A stretch of 64,000 nt of DNA, taken from the NCBI GenBank assembly GCA_013368375.1, contig JAACJP010000003.1:1488001-1552000 (forward strand), given 5' to 3'. The translations under genes were made by a program, and so were the position numbers. A model generated the notes under the pieces. The model ran no database searches and was not told where the DNA came from. It saw only the letters and a list, made by a program, of their open reading frames with translations. The DNA is from Tricholomella constricta (lineage: Eukaryota > Basidiomycota > Agaricomycetes > Agaricales > Lyophyllaceae). Positions 10,646 through 22,838 of the stretch are shown piece by piece; the first letter of the stretch is position 1; each line of letters starts with the position of its first letter.

Positions 10646-11995
10646 ATGTTCCACTCCATGTCCACCCTCCCTTTCCTCTACCTCCTTACCATAACGACTC
10701 CAATTTTTGCCGCGACACTTCAAGCGTCCGTCGAGCAGGTGGTAGCTGATTATGCGCTCTCTACCAGCACATCTCTTCCGTTCCCTAGTGCCACCCAGAA
10801 TCCTGCAGACACGCAAAAGATAATGGTCGCGGACTGGTCGCTAGGGAAGGGCGCTATCCAGGATAACCCAGGCAACCTCGCCTTCGTCGCCGACCCATTT
10901 CCCAACGCATCAGCCCCTTTTCCGACTGGGCAAAATCTATCAGGCCCTGTACTCCAAGCCAGGTACCCGCAAGGAAGCTTCTCTTATGAGACTGGCGGCA
11001 GCCAGTGGTACAACCTGTGGAACGCCACTGCTGGAGCGAAGTTTCAGACGATGCTGGTGTCATATGAGGTCGCTTTTGATGAGAATTTTGACTGGGTTAA
11101 GGGCGGAAAACTACCAGGGCTCCGCGGATCGACGAAATCCAACTTGGCTGGGTGCAGTAGCGGAAAGGAGAAGGAGACGAACGGCTCAGACTGCTTCAGC
11201 ACGAGGTTAATGTGGCGAAAGAACGGCGCTGGAGAAGGTACGCCTCTCAAAGCTTTGAAGCAAGGCTCGATGCTGACTTGTTGCTTTAGTTTACGCTTCC
11301 ATCCCCACCGCCAATGGCCTTTGTTCTCAGGAGGGCGTCACTTGTAATTCTGATACTTCGACCAGCATTCAGAGAGGCACCTTCGGCTTCGTCAGCGGTC
11401 GGTGAGTGCCTCCATACTTCCTTATGTCTTGTCTTCCTAATGATTGCCAGTTGGAATCGAGTAACCCTTCTTGTCCGCCTGAACGACCCGCCAAATGTCG
11501 CTAACGGAAACATTCAACTCTTGTGCGTCCATGTGTCCGTGTTTGTGATCGATATGCTTGCTCACAATATTTATCATAGCTATAACGACCTGAAAGCCAT
11601 CGATCAGCAAGGCCTTCAGATCCGGACCAACTCGCAGGTCTACGTTAACGGGTTCTACTTCTCGTGCGTATCTTATTCTTTTCTTCCCTTTCAAATCACC
11701 ACCACTCACAATGTCGATCACAGAACATTTTTTGGAGGTGAACGCGTCATGCAAATCATGACCTGTAGATCACATCACTGATTATCCCCGTTCCACAGGC
11801 TCCGATAAAACCTGGGAAACACCGCGAGACGCCCACACGTACTATCGCAATATCCGCATGTGGGGTAGCAGCGCTGCATCTAACCTCACTGGTAACACCG
11901 TCGCCACAGCCGCAGCGAGCCGGACGACTGCGTCAGGCCTTGGGTTGTTTGGTGGCCTTGCCTTGACAGGGGTGGCGGCGGCGCTGTGGATTTAA
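10646..11995 (+). CDS. Secreted polysaccharide lyase 14-like protein, copy 1, probable GPI anchor
   Basis: N-terminal signal peptide (MFHSMSTLPFLYLLTITTPIFA). The body shows the conserved stretch of fungal PL14 (alginate/glucuronan-lyase-like) proteins: GGSQWYNLWNATAG, MLVSYEVAFDENFDWVKGGKLPGLRG, DCFSTRLMWRKNGAGE, GTFGFVSG, WNRVTLLVRLND. Introns follow GAGE (donor at 11238), FVSG, the NIQL segment, FYFS and the TFFGG segment. The last exon ends TYYRNIRMWGSSAASNLTG, then a Ser/Thr/Ala linker and a hydrophobic tail (GLFGGLALTGVAAALWI), which resembles a GPI-attachment signal. Several N-glycosylation sequons are present. Lyase activity and the substrate (uronan, or a fungal wall glucuronan) are inferred from family resemblance only. 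Confidence 0.82.
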
Positions 11996-12629
11996 GCGTC
12001 CGCCGCTGGTCGGTTGGAATCCGGGGTTAGTATTACCTTGCATTTGAAATTTTCCTTGCACTCTTTGACTCATGACTGTGGTATGTTTGTACTGCTGTTC
12101 AAATTTGCTTTCGCATACGGAAAGGGGATGGATAGATGGATCGTCATCTTGTATTTTTTTTTAAGACTGATGGTGTCGATCAATAATAATGACAGACGTT
12201 GTCTCTGAGGTCTTGTAAGGTGCGTTGACATCGAGGTGAGTCTTCTCATAAATAGGTGATGATGGAGGGGAATGGTAAATGCCGATTTTAAAAATCTTAG
12301 CGGACGACTCGATGGCGCTTCTCGATGCTTTTGACATTGCACTGCAGAAACAGCTGAATACTAACAGCTGCAGCAGTGGTTTGGACAACCCTGGCGGGAA
12401 GTGTGTATCTCTTACCGAAGTCGAAAAAAATGAAAGCTGTTTTGTTGCAGATGAGTTCATGACCCATCAGGCACGTGCCCTGATTTGAGAGATGACGGGC
12501 CCACACCGGCGCAGTGCGCAGTTGTTGTACGACAGACTCATTCCCGCCTAAATAAAAGCAGACTCTGTATATCTTTGGGGCCGGTTCCCAACGCCCGCAC
12601 GGCTCTACAACTCTAGACGATCTTTAACA
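11996..12629. other. Spacer between the two PL14-like paralogues
   Basis: About 630 bp, AT-richer, with short open frames only. It carries the terminator region of copy 1 and the promoter of copy 2 (AATAAAAG near 12551). No RNA gene or repeat was recognised. Confidence 0.5.
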
Positions 12630-13980
12630 ATGTTTCGCTGCCCGCCTGCTCTTTGCTTTTTGTATACCCTTCTTGCAACAGCCCCAGTATACGTTGCTAG
12701 CCAACAAACGGCAGTGGAACGAATCGCATCTGCATACGGCCTCACGACCAGCACGACCTTCCCGTTTCCCAGCGCCACGCAAAGTTCGACGGACACAGAA
12801 GCATTGCTGGTGGGCCAATGGTCTCTGGGCAAAGGCCGTGTCCAGGATAGCCCTGGCAATCTCGCTTTCGTCTCCGATCCCTTCCCGAATAAACCTGCGC
12901 CCAGCTCGTCCAAGGCTAATTCGACCGGCCCTGTGCTGCAGGCAACGTACAACGCTGGAAGCTTTGGGTCTGCAGATAGTGGCAGCCAGTGGTACAACCT
13001 TTGGAACACGACGGATGGATCGACGTTCCAGACGATGGTCGTTTCGTACGAGGTGGCGTTCGATGAGGGGTTCGATTGGGTTAAAGGCGGGAAGCTGCCA
13101 GGTCTGCGCGGCGGTCTGAATTCGACGGGGTGCAGTGGGGGACACGCGTCGAATGGCAAAGACTGTTTCAGCACGAGATTGATGTGGAGAAAGAATGGCG
13201 CTGGAGAAAGTAAGTTGTTCAGGATTCTGAAGCAGGCCCGGGTCTCACAGGAGCTCTTGACCATGTTCTCCCTATAGTCTACGCGTACATTCCGACTCCC
13301 AATAATCTTTGTTCCCAAGAAGGTATCAACTGTAATTCAGACTTTGGCATCTCGGTCCAGCGAGGCTCTTTTGGTTTCGTCAGCGGCCAGTGAGTTGCTC
13401 CTGGCCTTTATATGTCTTCCTTTTCTTATTCTCCGCAGATGGAACCGAATCACTCTCCTTGTCCGTTTGAATGATCCTCCAAACGTTGCCAATGGGAACG
13501 TGCAGCTTTAGTTCGTCCGTGCACGTACTCTTGAGGATCAGGTTAACTTGACGCTACTTTCCTCATTGTAGCTTCAACGATTTCAAGGCCGTTGATCAAC
13601 AAAACCTACAAATTCGCAGCAGCTCTTCAGTAACTGCCAATGGTTTCTATTTCTCGTACGCATCCGCTTTTCACTTGCTCTATATCTACTTGACTATCCC
13701 CCACCTATAGGACATTCTTCGGAGGTAAATAAATCATGGACAAACGCACTCTTTTCTTGCTACTGGTCCTGATCAGCTGAATGCAGGTTCCGACGACAGT
13801 TGGGCAACACCCAACACCGTACACACATTTTATCGCAACATTCGCTTGTGGGGTGGAAGCGCACCCTCCAACCTCACTGGACAAGTCGTCAGTGCGGCTG
13901 GTCGTACCGCCACCTTCGGCCTCGGCACTCAACTTTTGGGTCTTGCCTTGGGCGGCGTGATGACAGCGTTATGGCTTTAG
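12630..13980 (+). CDS. Secreted polysaccharide lyase 14-like protein, copy 2, probable GPI anchor
   Basis: Tandem paralogue of the gene at 10646, with the same architecture. Signal peptide MFRCPPALCFLYTLLATAPVYVAS, then GSQWYNLWNTTDG, VSYEVAFDEGFDWVKGGKLPGLRGG, DCFSTRLMWRKNGAGE, GSFGFVSG, WNRITLLVRLNDPPNVANGN, FYFS, TFFGGSDDSW, TFYRNIRLWGGSAPSNLTG and a hydrophobic tail (LGTQLLGLALGGVMTALWL). Introns sit at the same protein positions as in copy 1, so the pair arose by duplication of a spliced gene. Protein divergence is substantial, arguing for an old duplication. The conserved acidic and Lys/Arg residues of the FDWVKGGKLPG region are retained in both. Confidence 0.82.
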
Positions 13981-14522
13981 AGTAGCATCCTCACCGTATT
14001 TATGTCAACTGTAGAACGATGTCTGGGTTGAACATTCGACTCGAGCCTCTAGGACTCGTACATAGCTATCGCTATCATCCCTACTTATTGTTATACCCGG
14101 AGCATGAACTTGCAGTAATTTTTGCATCGGCACTTGTTTGCCTGCAGGGTGCCAAATCGTGGACTCGATATGACGGTCGTGCCAAGACTGTACGGTACAT
14201 AGGTTCAGTGACGACTAGAATATTTTTGGCAGGCTGTCACAGCACAAGTCGCAGTTAATTCCATTCTCCCAGCACTTGAGGTAGCATGTACAGTAACCAT
14301 AGCTTCATCCGAGAGGCGGAGAGGAGCGATCACTCAGTACTCAGTGGCGATGCAACTTGAATGTTTTAAGTGTGAACCTGATCTCTTGATTCTTCTTGTT
14401 CCTTCATTCGAATTCATTTCCTTTCTTATATTCACCCACCGTCCTTATAACCTTTCAATGCCTTGTCTTTAACGACTATCGTCGACTATCACCAATTTCG
14501 AACTTATAAAACAGTCCATTCT
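13981..14522. other. Intergenic region upstream of the MscS channel gene
   Basis: About 540 bp; only short open frames without family signature. Pyrimidine-rich sequence before 14460 is consistent with a fungal core promoter. Confidence 0.4.
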
Positions 14523-17500
14523 ATGCACCACTCGCGTGCCCAGCCATCTCACGACGGATATTACCAAGTCGGGCTCCAAGACCCCCAGTACAACTCGCCT
14601 TCCACTATGTCCTACCCCCCGACGCGTCCGCAACTGGAGCGCCAGATATCGTCTAATTCTACCATGCCCCTGTCACAAGAGCAGCCGCACAACCCACAGG
14701 TGGCTTTCGCGGGCCCGTACGACGCAGAACAAGGACAATCTCCTGCAGGACAGGGGCCGTACCCTTCCAAAAGCCGCAGTTCCAGTTGGGACCTCCTCGC
14801 AGGCATTAAGAAGATCGAACACTCGTATGAGGAGTTCGACTCGCGGAATGCCAGCCAAGTTCACCTGATTCGCGCTGATGGCGATATTCCGAAAAGCAAG
14901 GTCAGTCGTCTGCATCACGATGCATTTTATGTCTATGAAATACGTTCTGATAGACGGAAACGTGCCAATGTAGTTCTTTCGGTTCTACAACTATCTTCTG
15001 AACGTGTCCATTGTGACGCGTTGGATCCTGTTCATTGTCCCAGTGCTGGGCATAGTCTGGATTCCTGGTATTCTCTCTCTTACCACCTTTCCCGACGCCA
15101 CTGTGAGAGGGTACCTTTTACTACTTTCGTCGGTTCAGATTAACACCCTTCTTGTTCATATAGGTCTTGGGTGTCAGGCTGCTGTGGTGGAGTATTTGGC
15201 TGAGTGTCGCATGGGGAGGTTCGTTCATCGTTGTAAAGCTTTGAATTTTTCGCTGAATTTTGATGTGAAGGGTGGTGGGCGGCCCTGGCTGTTTCGTGAG
15301 TCGCACGACGCAGGGCTTATGCCCAAACGTACGTTAATAATAACCTTTCTAGGCTCGTCATACCGCCCATCCTGCGATCTACGATCGGTGTTGTGGCCGT
15401 GGGAACGAGGAGATACATCGAGTGGATGCAGGCGCTGCACAGGTAATAATGCTGTCTAAATAGCAGCAGCGCGGATGGCTAAAGACTAATCTGGGATGTA
15501 GATACATCGCGTTATTCGCATGGACCCTAGCAATTTGGATTTCTTGGGGGCCATTAATCGACAACAGGCAGAAACCTGGCACTGGGGAGAAGAGTATAAG
15601 GGCTTCCGATACGGCGGCGCGTTTACTCTTCGCATTCTTCCTCTGTTCGGCCGTTCTCTTGTTCGAGAAATTCTCCATTCAGTGGATAGCTGGGAAGTTC
15701 CATGAACGATCCTACGCTGGTATGTGCATTCCTATAATCCGGATTGTAAATCAATCTTAATATGACGCGACGTGGGCGTGAATTTTAAAAGAGCGTATTG
15801 CTGATCAAAAATTCGCGGTGAGGTCCCTCGTTACTCTGTATCGCAACTCGTCAGATATTCCGGGTCGATCAGACACCCTTCATGATGGACCGACGAAAAG
15901 AGGCTCCGTAAATCCTAAGCGTTTCTTCAAGAAGTTCAGGCAGGGTATACGCATGGCCGCCACTACAACTACCACGGCGTTAGGGAACGTTGCATCGGAA
16001 ATTGCGGGAAGGTGATCATGCCTGTATCCCGTTTGCCGTGACACTCGAGGCTGACGTCGGGCTTCCGTAGCTCTGTCCTTCAGCCCAACTCTCCCCAGGC
16101 AATGGTGAAGACGGCTCTGGAGTCAGCCAACAAGTCAAGACTGGTACGTCACAGGCATCCGGACTTCAGGTACCAGCGCGTCATGACCTGCCGATCACGC
16201 TTTAGCTTGCCCGGCGGCTCTTCTATTCCTTCGCCCGACCTGGTGCAGAGTATCTCCTTATAAGCGACATCGAACGTTTCTTTGAAACCCCCGGCGAAGC
16301 GGAACATGTGTTTACACTCTTCGACAAGGACGTGAACGGGGATGCGTCGCGCGATGAAGTCGAGATGGCGTGCCTGTAAGTGAAGCCCACTTCCACCATC
16401 ACTTTTCGGTTCCGGAATCCCCGAGACGTCCGTGTGCTTGTGTACTCATCGTCCGCGTTTGGCTCGATAGGGAATTTCATCGGGAGCAACTGTCAATTGA
16501 GAATTCGATGCGAGACCTCGATAGTGCTGTCGGACGCTTGGACAACATTCTGATCAGTGTGTATGTCATTGTTTCGATTATCATCATTGCTGTGGCATTG
16601 GTGCGTTATCTTTAGGCTCACTTGTGTTCGTCGATGGATTTTCTGATGATGATCGTATGTTTAATAGGAAGCACAACTCGTTGCCCTGGTCACAGGGGCG
16701 GGCACTCTTATTCTGGGTCAGTAAATTGACAGTTCTTTGTTTTCTGGACAATACCAATGTTCTGATCTTGCGTCTGTTCTTATCGTGCAGGCCTGAGCTG
16801 GCTCATCGGTGGAAGTTTGCAAGAAGTTCTCACCAGCATTATATTCCTGTTCATCAAGCACCCATTCGATGTCGGCGATAGAGTCAACATCAACAAAGAG
16901 ACTTATACGGTGAAAGAGATACGTCTCCTCAGCACTGTCTTCCTCGACTCGAATAGTGCGCTCGTGCAAGCACCGAATAACTTGCTTAACACTATGGTAT
17001 ACCTCAATGCTTCTCTTACCAAAATGGCTGATTGGATCTCTTCGATATAGTTCATCCAAAACTACCGCCGCAGCCCGCAGGCAAGTCTTATTTCTCGTGT
17101 TCACGAGGCCTCATTTTGCTCATCCTGGATAAAGATGTCAGAGACCTTCACGTTTGACGTCAGTTACGCCACCACGTTTGAAGATCTGGAGAAACTCCGC
17201 GACAATATGCTCGCCTTTGTTAAATCAGAACGACGTGACTATCAGCCCGCCTTCGACGTTTCCGTGAAAGGTATGGAAAGTTCCAATGACTGTTTCGGTC
17301 CATATGTGGATGTTCATTGCTCTAACGCCTGCGTACAGATTTCCCAGAGCAGGAGAAAATGACACTGACAGCTGACATCAAATACAAAAGCAACGGCCAG
17401 CAAGGCGCGCTTAAAGGTGGGTAAAGGATTCTCCACAATCAACGCTACGTAAGAACCCACGCTCTTATTAATAAATTGTCAATCACAGCGAAGCGGCGAA

Positions 17501-18057
17501 ACAAGTGGATATGTGCTCTCAAGACAGCGCTAGCCGAGTTGGAAATATATGGTCCTAAAGGCAACCCTAACTCGCCGCCAAGTACGACGCGGTACACCAA
17601 GGTTCCCTACGAGGAAATCAAGGCGAAGGAATTTCAGGACGCTCAAGACGTTCCCCTTTCTCCCGGCGTGCCACTGAAAGGGTGGCAGCTCACAGACAAC
17701 AATGCCGTGATCGGTACGTTGACAGCTCCGTGCATATTCCCTTAGATGCAAAGCCAACCCCCATCTGTCTACAGTGGACGACTCCAACGACGTGTTTGGT
17801 GAACAAGACGAGGTACGCCATTCTCCCGCGCCTCCACCACTTTTCATGTGCAAGGCGTCAATCCTATACTGATGATTGCCGTCTGTGTTCCATAGCTCTA
17901 CTTGACAAGCCCGAGGAGAAATCTTTCGGAAGGCCCTGGCGGCATGCGGCACAGACCTTCGGGACCGGATGTCGTCGCTTCAATGCCTAGGCCGGCTGTC
18001 GCAGCGTCTTCTTCGGGCAGTCGGACGGATGTCATCGAAATGACACCGCGACACTAA
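14523..18057 (+). CDS. EF-hand MscS-type mechanosensitive ion channel
   Basis: Fungal MscS-family channel with a calcium-binding EF-hand, like S. pombe Msy1/Msy2 of the ER membrane, which act in hypo-osmotic Ca2+ control. A disordered Pro/Ser/Gln N-terminus is followed by FFRFYNYLLNVSIVTRWILFIVPVLGIVWIPGIL and further membrane segments. A cytosolic stretch with the EF-hand loop (DKDVNGDASRDEVEMACL) precedes the pore-lining part ([37 protein letters not shown]) and the beta domain (SALVQAPNNLL.....FIQNYRRSPQMSETFTFDVSY). The tail is disordered and ends IEMTPRH. There are more than ten short introns, and several exons are shorter than 100 bp. Alternative start at 14608. Frame is kept throughout, so the gene appears intact. 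Confidence 0.88.
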
Positions 18058-18692
18058 AACGGCTGGCTGCTACAATCGCTTGACCCAAAACTCCAAACGT
18101 GGATGAAGCTGCATCAGCACATGTACCTATTTTTTTATCAATTCATATGTACTTACAGCCTGGGGCACGGTGTTTTCTCGATATCATTTCGATATCACCA
18201 TTCATCTATTAATATCGGTTGGAAAATACAATACTGTTGATTCGTTGAATATACAAGATGTTCTCAAAGGACTATATTGGCCCGCAAGTTGTCCAGTCTT
18301 TGGAGTTTTCCCATCGGGGAAAAAGAGGGCCACCACAAATAGTTCATGTGAGGCTTCCATGCGTTCAACGATCATATATGTCCACCTGTATTCGATACAT
18401 ATTGATAACACCGGACCATTGTAATGTGCTTGGAGAAGAACCTGAAGCGTTTCGTTCAGCGTGATCCACCCACAACGGGTCACGAGAGATGGATTCTCAG
18501 ATCAAGGAGTCCTGGCAGCATAGTCCGAAACCGAATATGCTATAGCCAATGATACTGGCGACTGGCAATTGAACGACAAGCAGAGGCAAGATCGCGTTTG
18601 TTGTGAGCACAATTGCGGAATGCTGTTATCCAAATTTACAAAGATGATATCGATACAAATCTCCTGGAATGATGGAGACTCAACGTACAACA
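18058..18692. other. Intergenic region between converging MscS channel and RPB3
   Basis: About 635 bp, AT-rich. No ORF with recognisable content, no tRNA and no repeat noticed. Confidence 0.5.
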
Positions 18693-20164
18693 TTACACGT
18701 TCCACCCGTTGGCCTGTTGGTCTGGACTACCCCATCCAGCAGCCGCAGCACCCCCGCCCCATGCACTCGTAGCCCCACCACCACTGGTAGCAGGACTTGT
18801 AGACCACGCACTTGTGGGGCCGCCTCCGCGGGCCGGACTCGAAGCACCCCAACCGCCACCCCCTCCGGCACCCCAGCCCCCACCTCCGCCGCCTCCGCCA
18901 CCTGCACCCCATGCATCGGGAGCGGCGTGTCCGTTGCCCTGCGGTTCAGCCCCAGTAAGCATATCCAGCTCAGGCTGGGACTTGAGGCCAAGAATTAGAT
19001 TCGCTAGTTTCGTCTGCAGTTCCGCTAAGCCCTAGAAGGAAGAATCCAGAAGTCGTGAGATGTGCACGTCAGAGATTCCGGAGGAGCATGCGCCGGACCT
19101 TCATAACCACCTCTTGCGGCCCTAGACTTCCATCCGTCTCTACCTCAAAATAAAATTGCCGGGGTTGAGCGTTGAAATCGAATGACTCGTTATCCCGGAG
19201 TGCTTCTTCTTCCTGAGCATTGGTACTCAGCGGCCATTCCCCTCGTTCGTCTGATTCGAACCAATGGGTCGTATGCCGCAGTTTGTTGTATGGGTCGTAT
19301 TCGAAAGACACTGCTGAGCAAGGCGACCATTTTGCATGCTCTTTGGCTATACCCTATATCACAAGAGATCAAGTTCTAAACCCCAAACTGACAAGAATGG
19401 GAAGACCTTTTTCGCCACACATCGTAGCTTCAGGTGCTGCCCTTTGCGAATTTTGCAGATCAATATCGGGGGAGACCCGTCATCTCACACATCTTCTTAA
19501 TTGATTGAAGCTTTGCAATCCTAAAAAATGACACACCTTTCCCCACGGGCCTCCCAAAGCCCTCACCGCGTTTTGACAGTTCCTCTCCAGGATCACTCTC
19601 TTCTCCACCCCAAATTCCACCTGTCCCAGGAGGGACAAGATCCAAATGGTGACTGGTCACGTCCATGGTGTGGCTATCATTGCATGAAACGTCCAGAAGA
19701 AGCATGATGGAACAAGAGTCGCAGCCCGCAAGACATGTGCAATCCTGGATAGACCTGATAAATAAAGAAGTAGTTTGGCGCCCAAAGGACTGACCCTTGT
19801 ATTCCGTATTGCCTCGTCACAGTTTGAACTGCCAAGTGGTACCATTCCTAACCTGTGAGCAATAAATTCGTCGGGGAGAACGGTGGTATTGATTTCGATT
19901 TCAACCATGTCGATTGCTGGGACATCATGAGATAGAACATCCAAAATGACGCACGACGTACCAACTGTGGGTATATCTGCCATCATGACTCTCCGTAGCG
20001 AATTCGCGAAGCTGAAGAAAGCGAATGTTCAGAACAAGAAAAACTAGTTGATTCAGTAGCGGTTTGGCGCACGCAAGGTCAACATTTTTGAGGACGAAGT
20101 TAACCCTATCTTTCTTAAGCTCGCGGATGTGTACTGTGGGCTCGAGATCATCGTGTCCTTGCAT
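18693..20164 (-). CDS. RPB3: RNA polymerase II subunit Rpb3
   Basis: Core assembly subunit of RNA polymerase II (alpha-like, pairs with Rpb11). The first exon (20073-20164) starts [26 protein letters not shown] 61-bp intron then joins DLA to [16 protein letters not shown] (19962-20011). After a further intron comes [38 protein letters not shown], then [17 protein letters not shown] (zinc-binding cysteines) and [20 protein letters not shown]. Next are [77 protein letters not shown] and [15 protein letters not shown]. The C-terminus is an unusual Gly/Trp/Ala-rich tail of about 75 residues (runs of [10 protein letters not shown]) ending GWNV. The ATG at 20164 fits the family's start just before the [10 protein letters not shown] motif. 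Confidence 0.93.
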
Positions 20165-20976
20165 CCTGGATAGTATGGCGGTGAAACGTGAAGGAGTTAG
20201 CAGATTTGTCACGAGTTCTGGGTGATGGCCCCCGCTCATAATATAGCCAAATACCCGGGCAGGCTCTCTATTTTCCTTGGAAAGGGTCAACTCGTCCGTA
20301 AGCTTTTCATGTACATGCTCATTTCAAACACGATCGAATCTATGTTCAATTTGCCCAGGTGCTTTGTGATGCGTCCTGCATTGTGCCTGTCACTTTAATT
20401 GTCGCCGCGGGGTCCGATCACTGTCATCGTTTCTGGTTTCTGTGTTGTGCATTTATAACAAGTTCCGGCATTCTCTCAATCACCCTCGGAACAACTAGCT
20501 AGCAAGCTTGCCAAGTGGACACAGTCGTACTTCAGCGTCCAAAATAAATAACTGTTACGTTAGGACCATTCCAATATGACCCTTTCCTCCCTGGATAGAA
20601 GGCTTTACATTGGGATGGTGGTCACCCTCGCGCGGCGCTCCTGGATCAGGCACATATGTTTTAAAACGTCCTTTTAGGTAAGGAGTCTATCAAGGACTAC
20701 ACGAACTTGAACTCAACGATTGTGTCAAGTCTTCTTCAGATACCAGAACTGTTTCGAGTCTCGCCTAATTGATTTGCATCCATGGGTGGTTTTCTGTTAG
20801 AGACTCACTTAAGAAAACTTTGAACGAACATTGCATTGTTGATGCTGTCATTTCCACAGTGCCAGCATCAATCATTCTCGCCGGCCACGAAACACCACAT
20901 TTGCCGCTCGCTTGTTGTTCCGTGAGACAGGATGAACGATGAATCATTCAGATGTCAGTCCGAACGACCTGCGAGA
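20165..20976. other. RPB3 upstream region up to the LTR element
   Basis: About 810 bp containing the RPB3 promoter. Open frames here are short and unrecognised, and no repeats were noticed before the LTR element begins at 20977. Confidence 0.4.
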
Positions 20977-21206
20977 TGTAAGCCTGGCGCCCCAGCCTTA
21001 CGCGCGCGGACTCTTAACTTTCACGTGACCTTCGAACCTTATCTTATCAACTGACACGTACCATATATGGACACTGAACCTTAATCTAGTATAGATCATC
21101 GTACCGTAACCCCGTCCTGTATCCCCTCGCGTTCTCGAGAATACACTGTGGTCCTGTTAACTTGTGGGACCGCAACCCAGTGAGCCTAATCGACGACAGG
21201 CTTTCA
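20977..21206 (+). repeat. 5' LTR
   Basis: 230-bp left long terminal repeat; identical by eye to the right copy at 21888-22117. Confidence 0.93.
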
Positions 21207-21685
21207 CTTTTTTTTTAACACCGGCTACTGTGCTTCTTTGCTTGTTATCTTATCTGCTGGCCACCCTGGATAACGACACCCCCATCCGTTTCACCCACCA
21301 CACCACATCTCTATACAACCTTCCCATCCTTCCTCCTCTCGAACCATCCCCTCGTTTCCGAAAACCCCAGCTGTCTGCCCCTGACCACCTCTTGGACGAC
21401 GAATCTGAGGCCGAGGACCATCCACCCTTTTTTGGCACCTTCCCTCGTCCCTTCTGGCTCCCACCTCGTGTAGCCCTTCCCAAACAGATCATCCCTCCTT
21501 CTCGCATTCAATCCCCTTGCCCTGCCCCCTCGCTCGTCCCATCACCCCCTCTGCTACCACTGACTGGCTCGGGCAGTGAAAGATGGTCTTTCAATGTTGC
21601 TGGAGCTGCCCTCTCCACCATCAATAATCCTTATGAGGACCCCCAGTTGAATCTGGATGACAGGACCGATTCCGAGATGGACTAG
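21207..21685 (+). pseudogene. Proline-rich open frame inside the LTR element
   Basis: An open frame of about 170 codons runs from within the 5' LTR to the stop at 21685. It is Pro/Ser/Leu-rich and acidic near its end (NLDDRTDSEMD). It has no in-frame ATG start at the LTR side (the frame opens with GTG) and no gag zinc knuckle or pol motif. It may be a remnant of the parental element's coding region or fortuitous. Confidence 0.35.
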
Positions 21686-21887
21686 CTCCCACATCCCCTT
21701 CCCTTTCCCACATTTTCACCAATCGTTTTTCCCACATTTTTGCCACTGGCTGGCCGCACTGCCGTTTTCCGTCACCGTGCCGTTTTTCTGGACGTAGACT
21801 TATGCACTCTGCTGCCTAGGACCCCACATTGTCAGAGGACTTCCGGGGAATTTGGAGTAGTGGACAAGGTTTTAAAGTGGGGAGGGG

Positions 21888-22117
21888 TGTAAGCCTGGCG
21901 CCCCAGCCTTACGCGCGCGGACTCTTAACTTTCACGTGACCTTCGAACCTTATCTTATCAACTGACACGTACCATATATGGACACTGAACCTTAATCTAG
22001 TATAGATCATCGTACCGTAACCCCGTCCTGTATCCCCTCGCGTTCTCGAGAATACACTGTGGTCCTGTTAACTTGTGGGACCGCAACCCAGTGAGCCTAA
22101 TCGACGACAGGCTTTCA
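21888..22117 (+). repeat. 3' LTR
   Basis: 230-bp right long terminal repeat, preceded directly by the polypurine tract and followed by the CGAGA target duplication. Confidence 0.93.
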
Positions 22118-22838
22118 CGAGAGGTATAAATGTGAGTCCTTCGTTGATTTTCTCGTGTTATGTATCAATTGAATCGGAAGCACTCGGACCTGGTCCAGAG
22201 AATTCTAAAGGAAGCAAGCCACTCACTCGTCAGCGGGGAAGTTGTACTACCTATCTTCAAGCCACTTGGAGCTCAGCCTGATCGAATCAGACTATCCATG
22301 GGTCCATAGGCGCACCAGTCAGCGTGTGTGCCCGCCATTATCGCATCCGAGGACGTTGGCTTGTGAGGCAACATCCACTTGGAGATGTGACCCTTCTCTG
22401 TCAGATTAGTCGAGCCTTACAGGCACGTTCAACGCCAGTATGTGTATTTACTGTCTTGGGGGATTGGATGCGAAACTTCGTCCTCCGAGTCCATAAGCTT
22501 CATGACGATGCTTCACATCACGACTGTAAGCTTCGTAGGCTCGTTCCCCGGCGGCCAATGTGGATACCGCTAAAAGAAGCAGGCCAACCCAGACGAGGAT
22601 CTCGGGTAAAAAAAATCTACATGCGGTAAGAAAGCAGAAACCGCGGAAATGGGTGCTTCCGCGGAAATGTGAAAGGTCCGTCTCTCAACATCATTTGTTC
22701 TGTAATAGCCCTGACCGTGATAGTATTGGAGAGTTCCGTGGAGTGACAGCCATTCCCTTTGTGAGCCATACACCTTACCATAAAAGCGGGTGGTCCCAAA
22801 ATGAAACCGTAAATCTTTCTATTACATTCGACTAGCCG
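22118..22838. other. Intergenic region between LTR element and acyl-CoA synthetase
   Basis: About 720 bp; no ORF with recognisable content. The promoter of the downstream synthetase should lie in its right half. Confidence 0.4.

Larger units (their letters stand above)
20977..22117 (+). mobile_element. Compact non-autonomous LTR retroelement (TRIM-like)
   Basis: Two 230-bp direct repeats, 20977-21206 and 21888-22117, both starting TGTAAGCCTGG and ending GGCTTTCA (TG...CA termini), are identical as far as can be read by eye. The element is flanked by a perfect 5-bp duplication CGAGA (20972-20976 and 22118-22122). The internal region is only 681 bp. A polypurine stretch (AAAGTGGGGAGGGG, 21874-21887) abuts the 3' LTR as expected for plus-strand priming. 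No clear tRNA primer-binding site follows the 5' LTR; instead there is a run of T. No reverse transcriptase, integrase or protease is encoded, so it must have been mobilised by another element. Identical LTRs imply recent insertion. Orientation follows the polypurine tract. Confidence 0.93.

Noticed and set aside
21164..21685. Possible functional gene within the LTR element
   Set aside because: It has no ATG at the frame opening (GTG in the LTR) and no gag or pol motif; kept only as a possible remnant.
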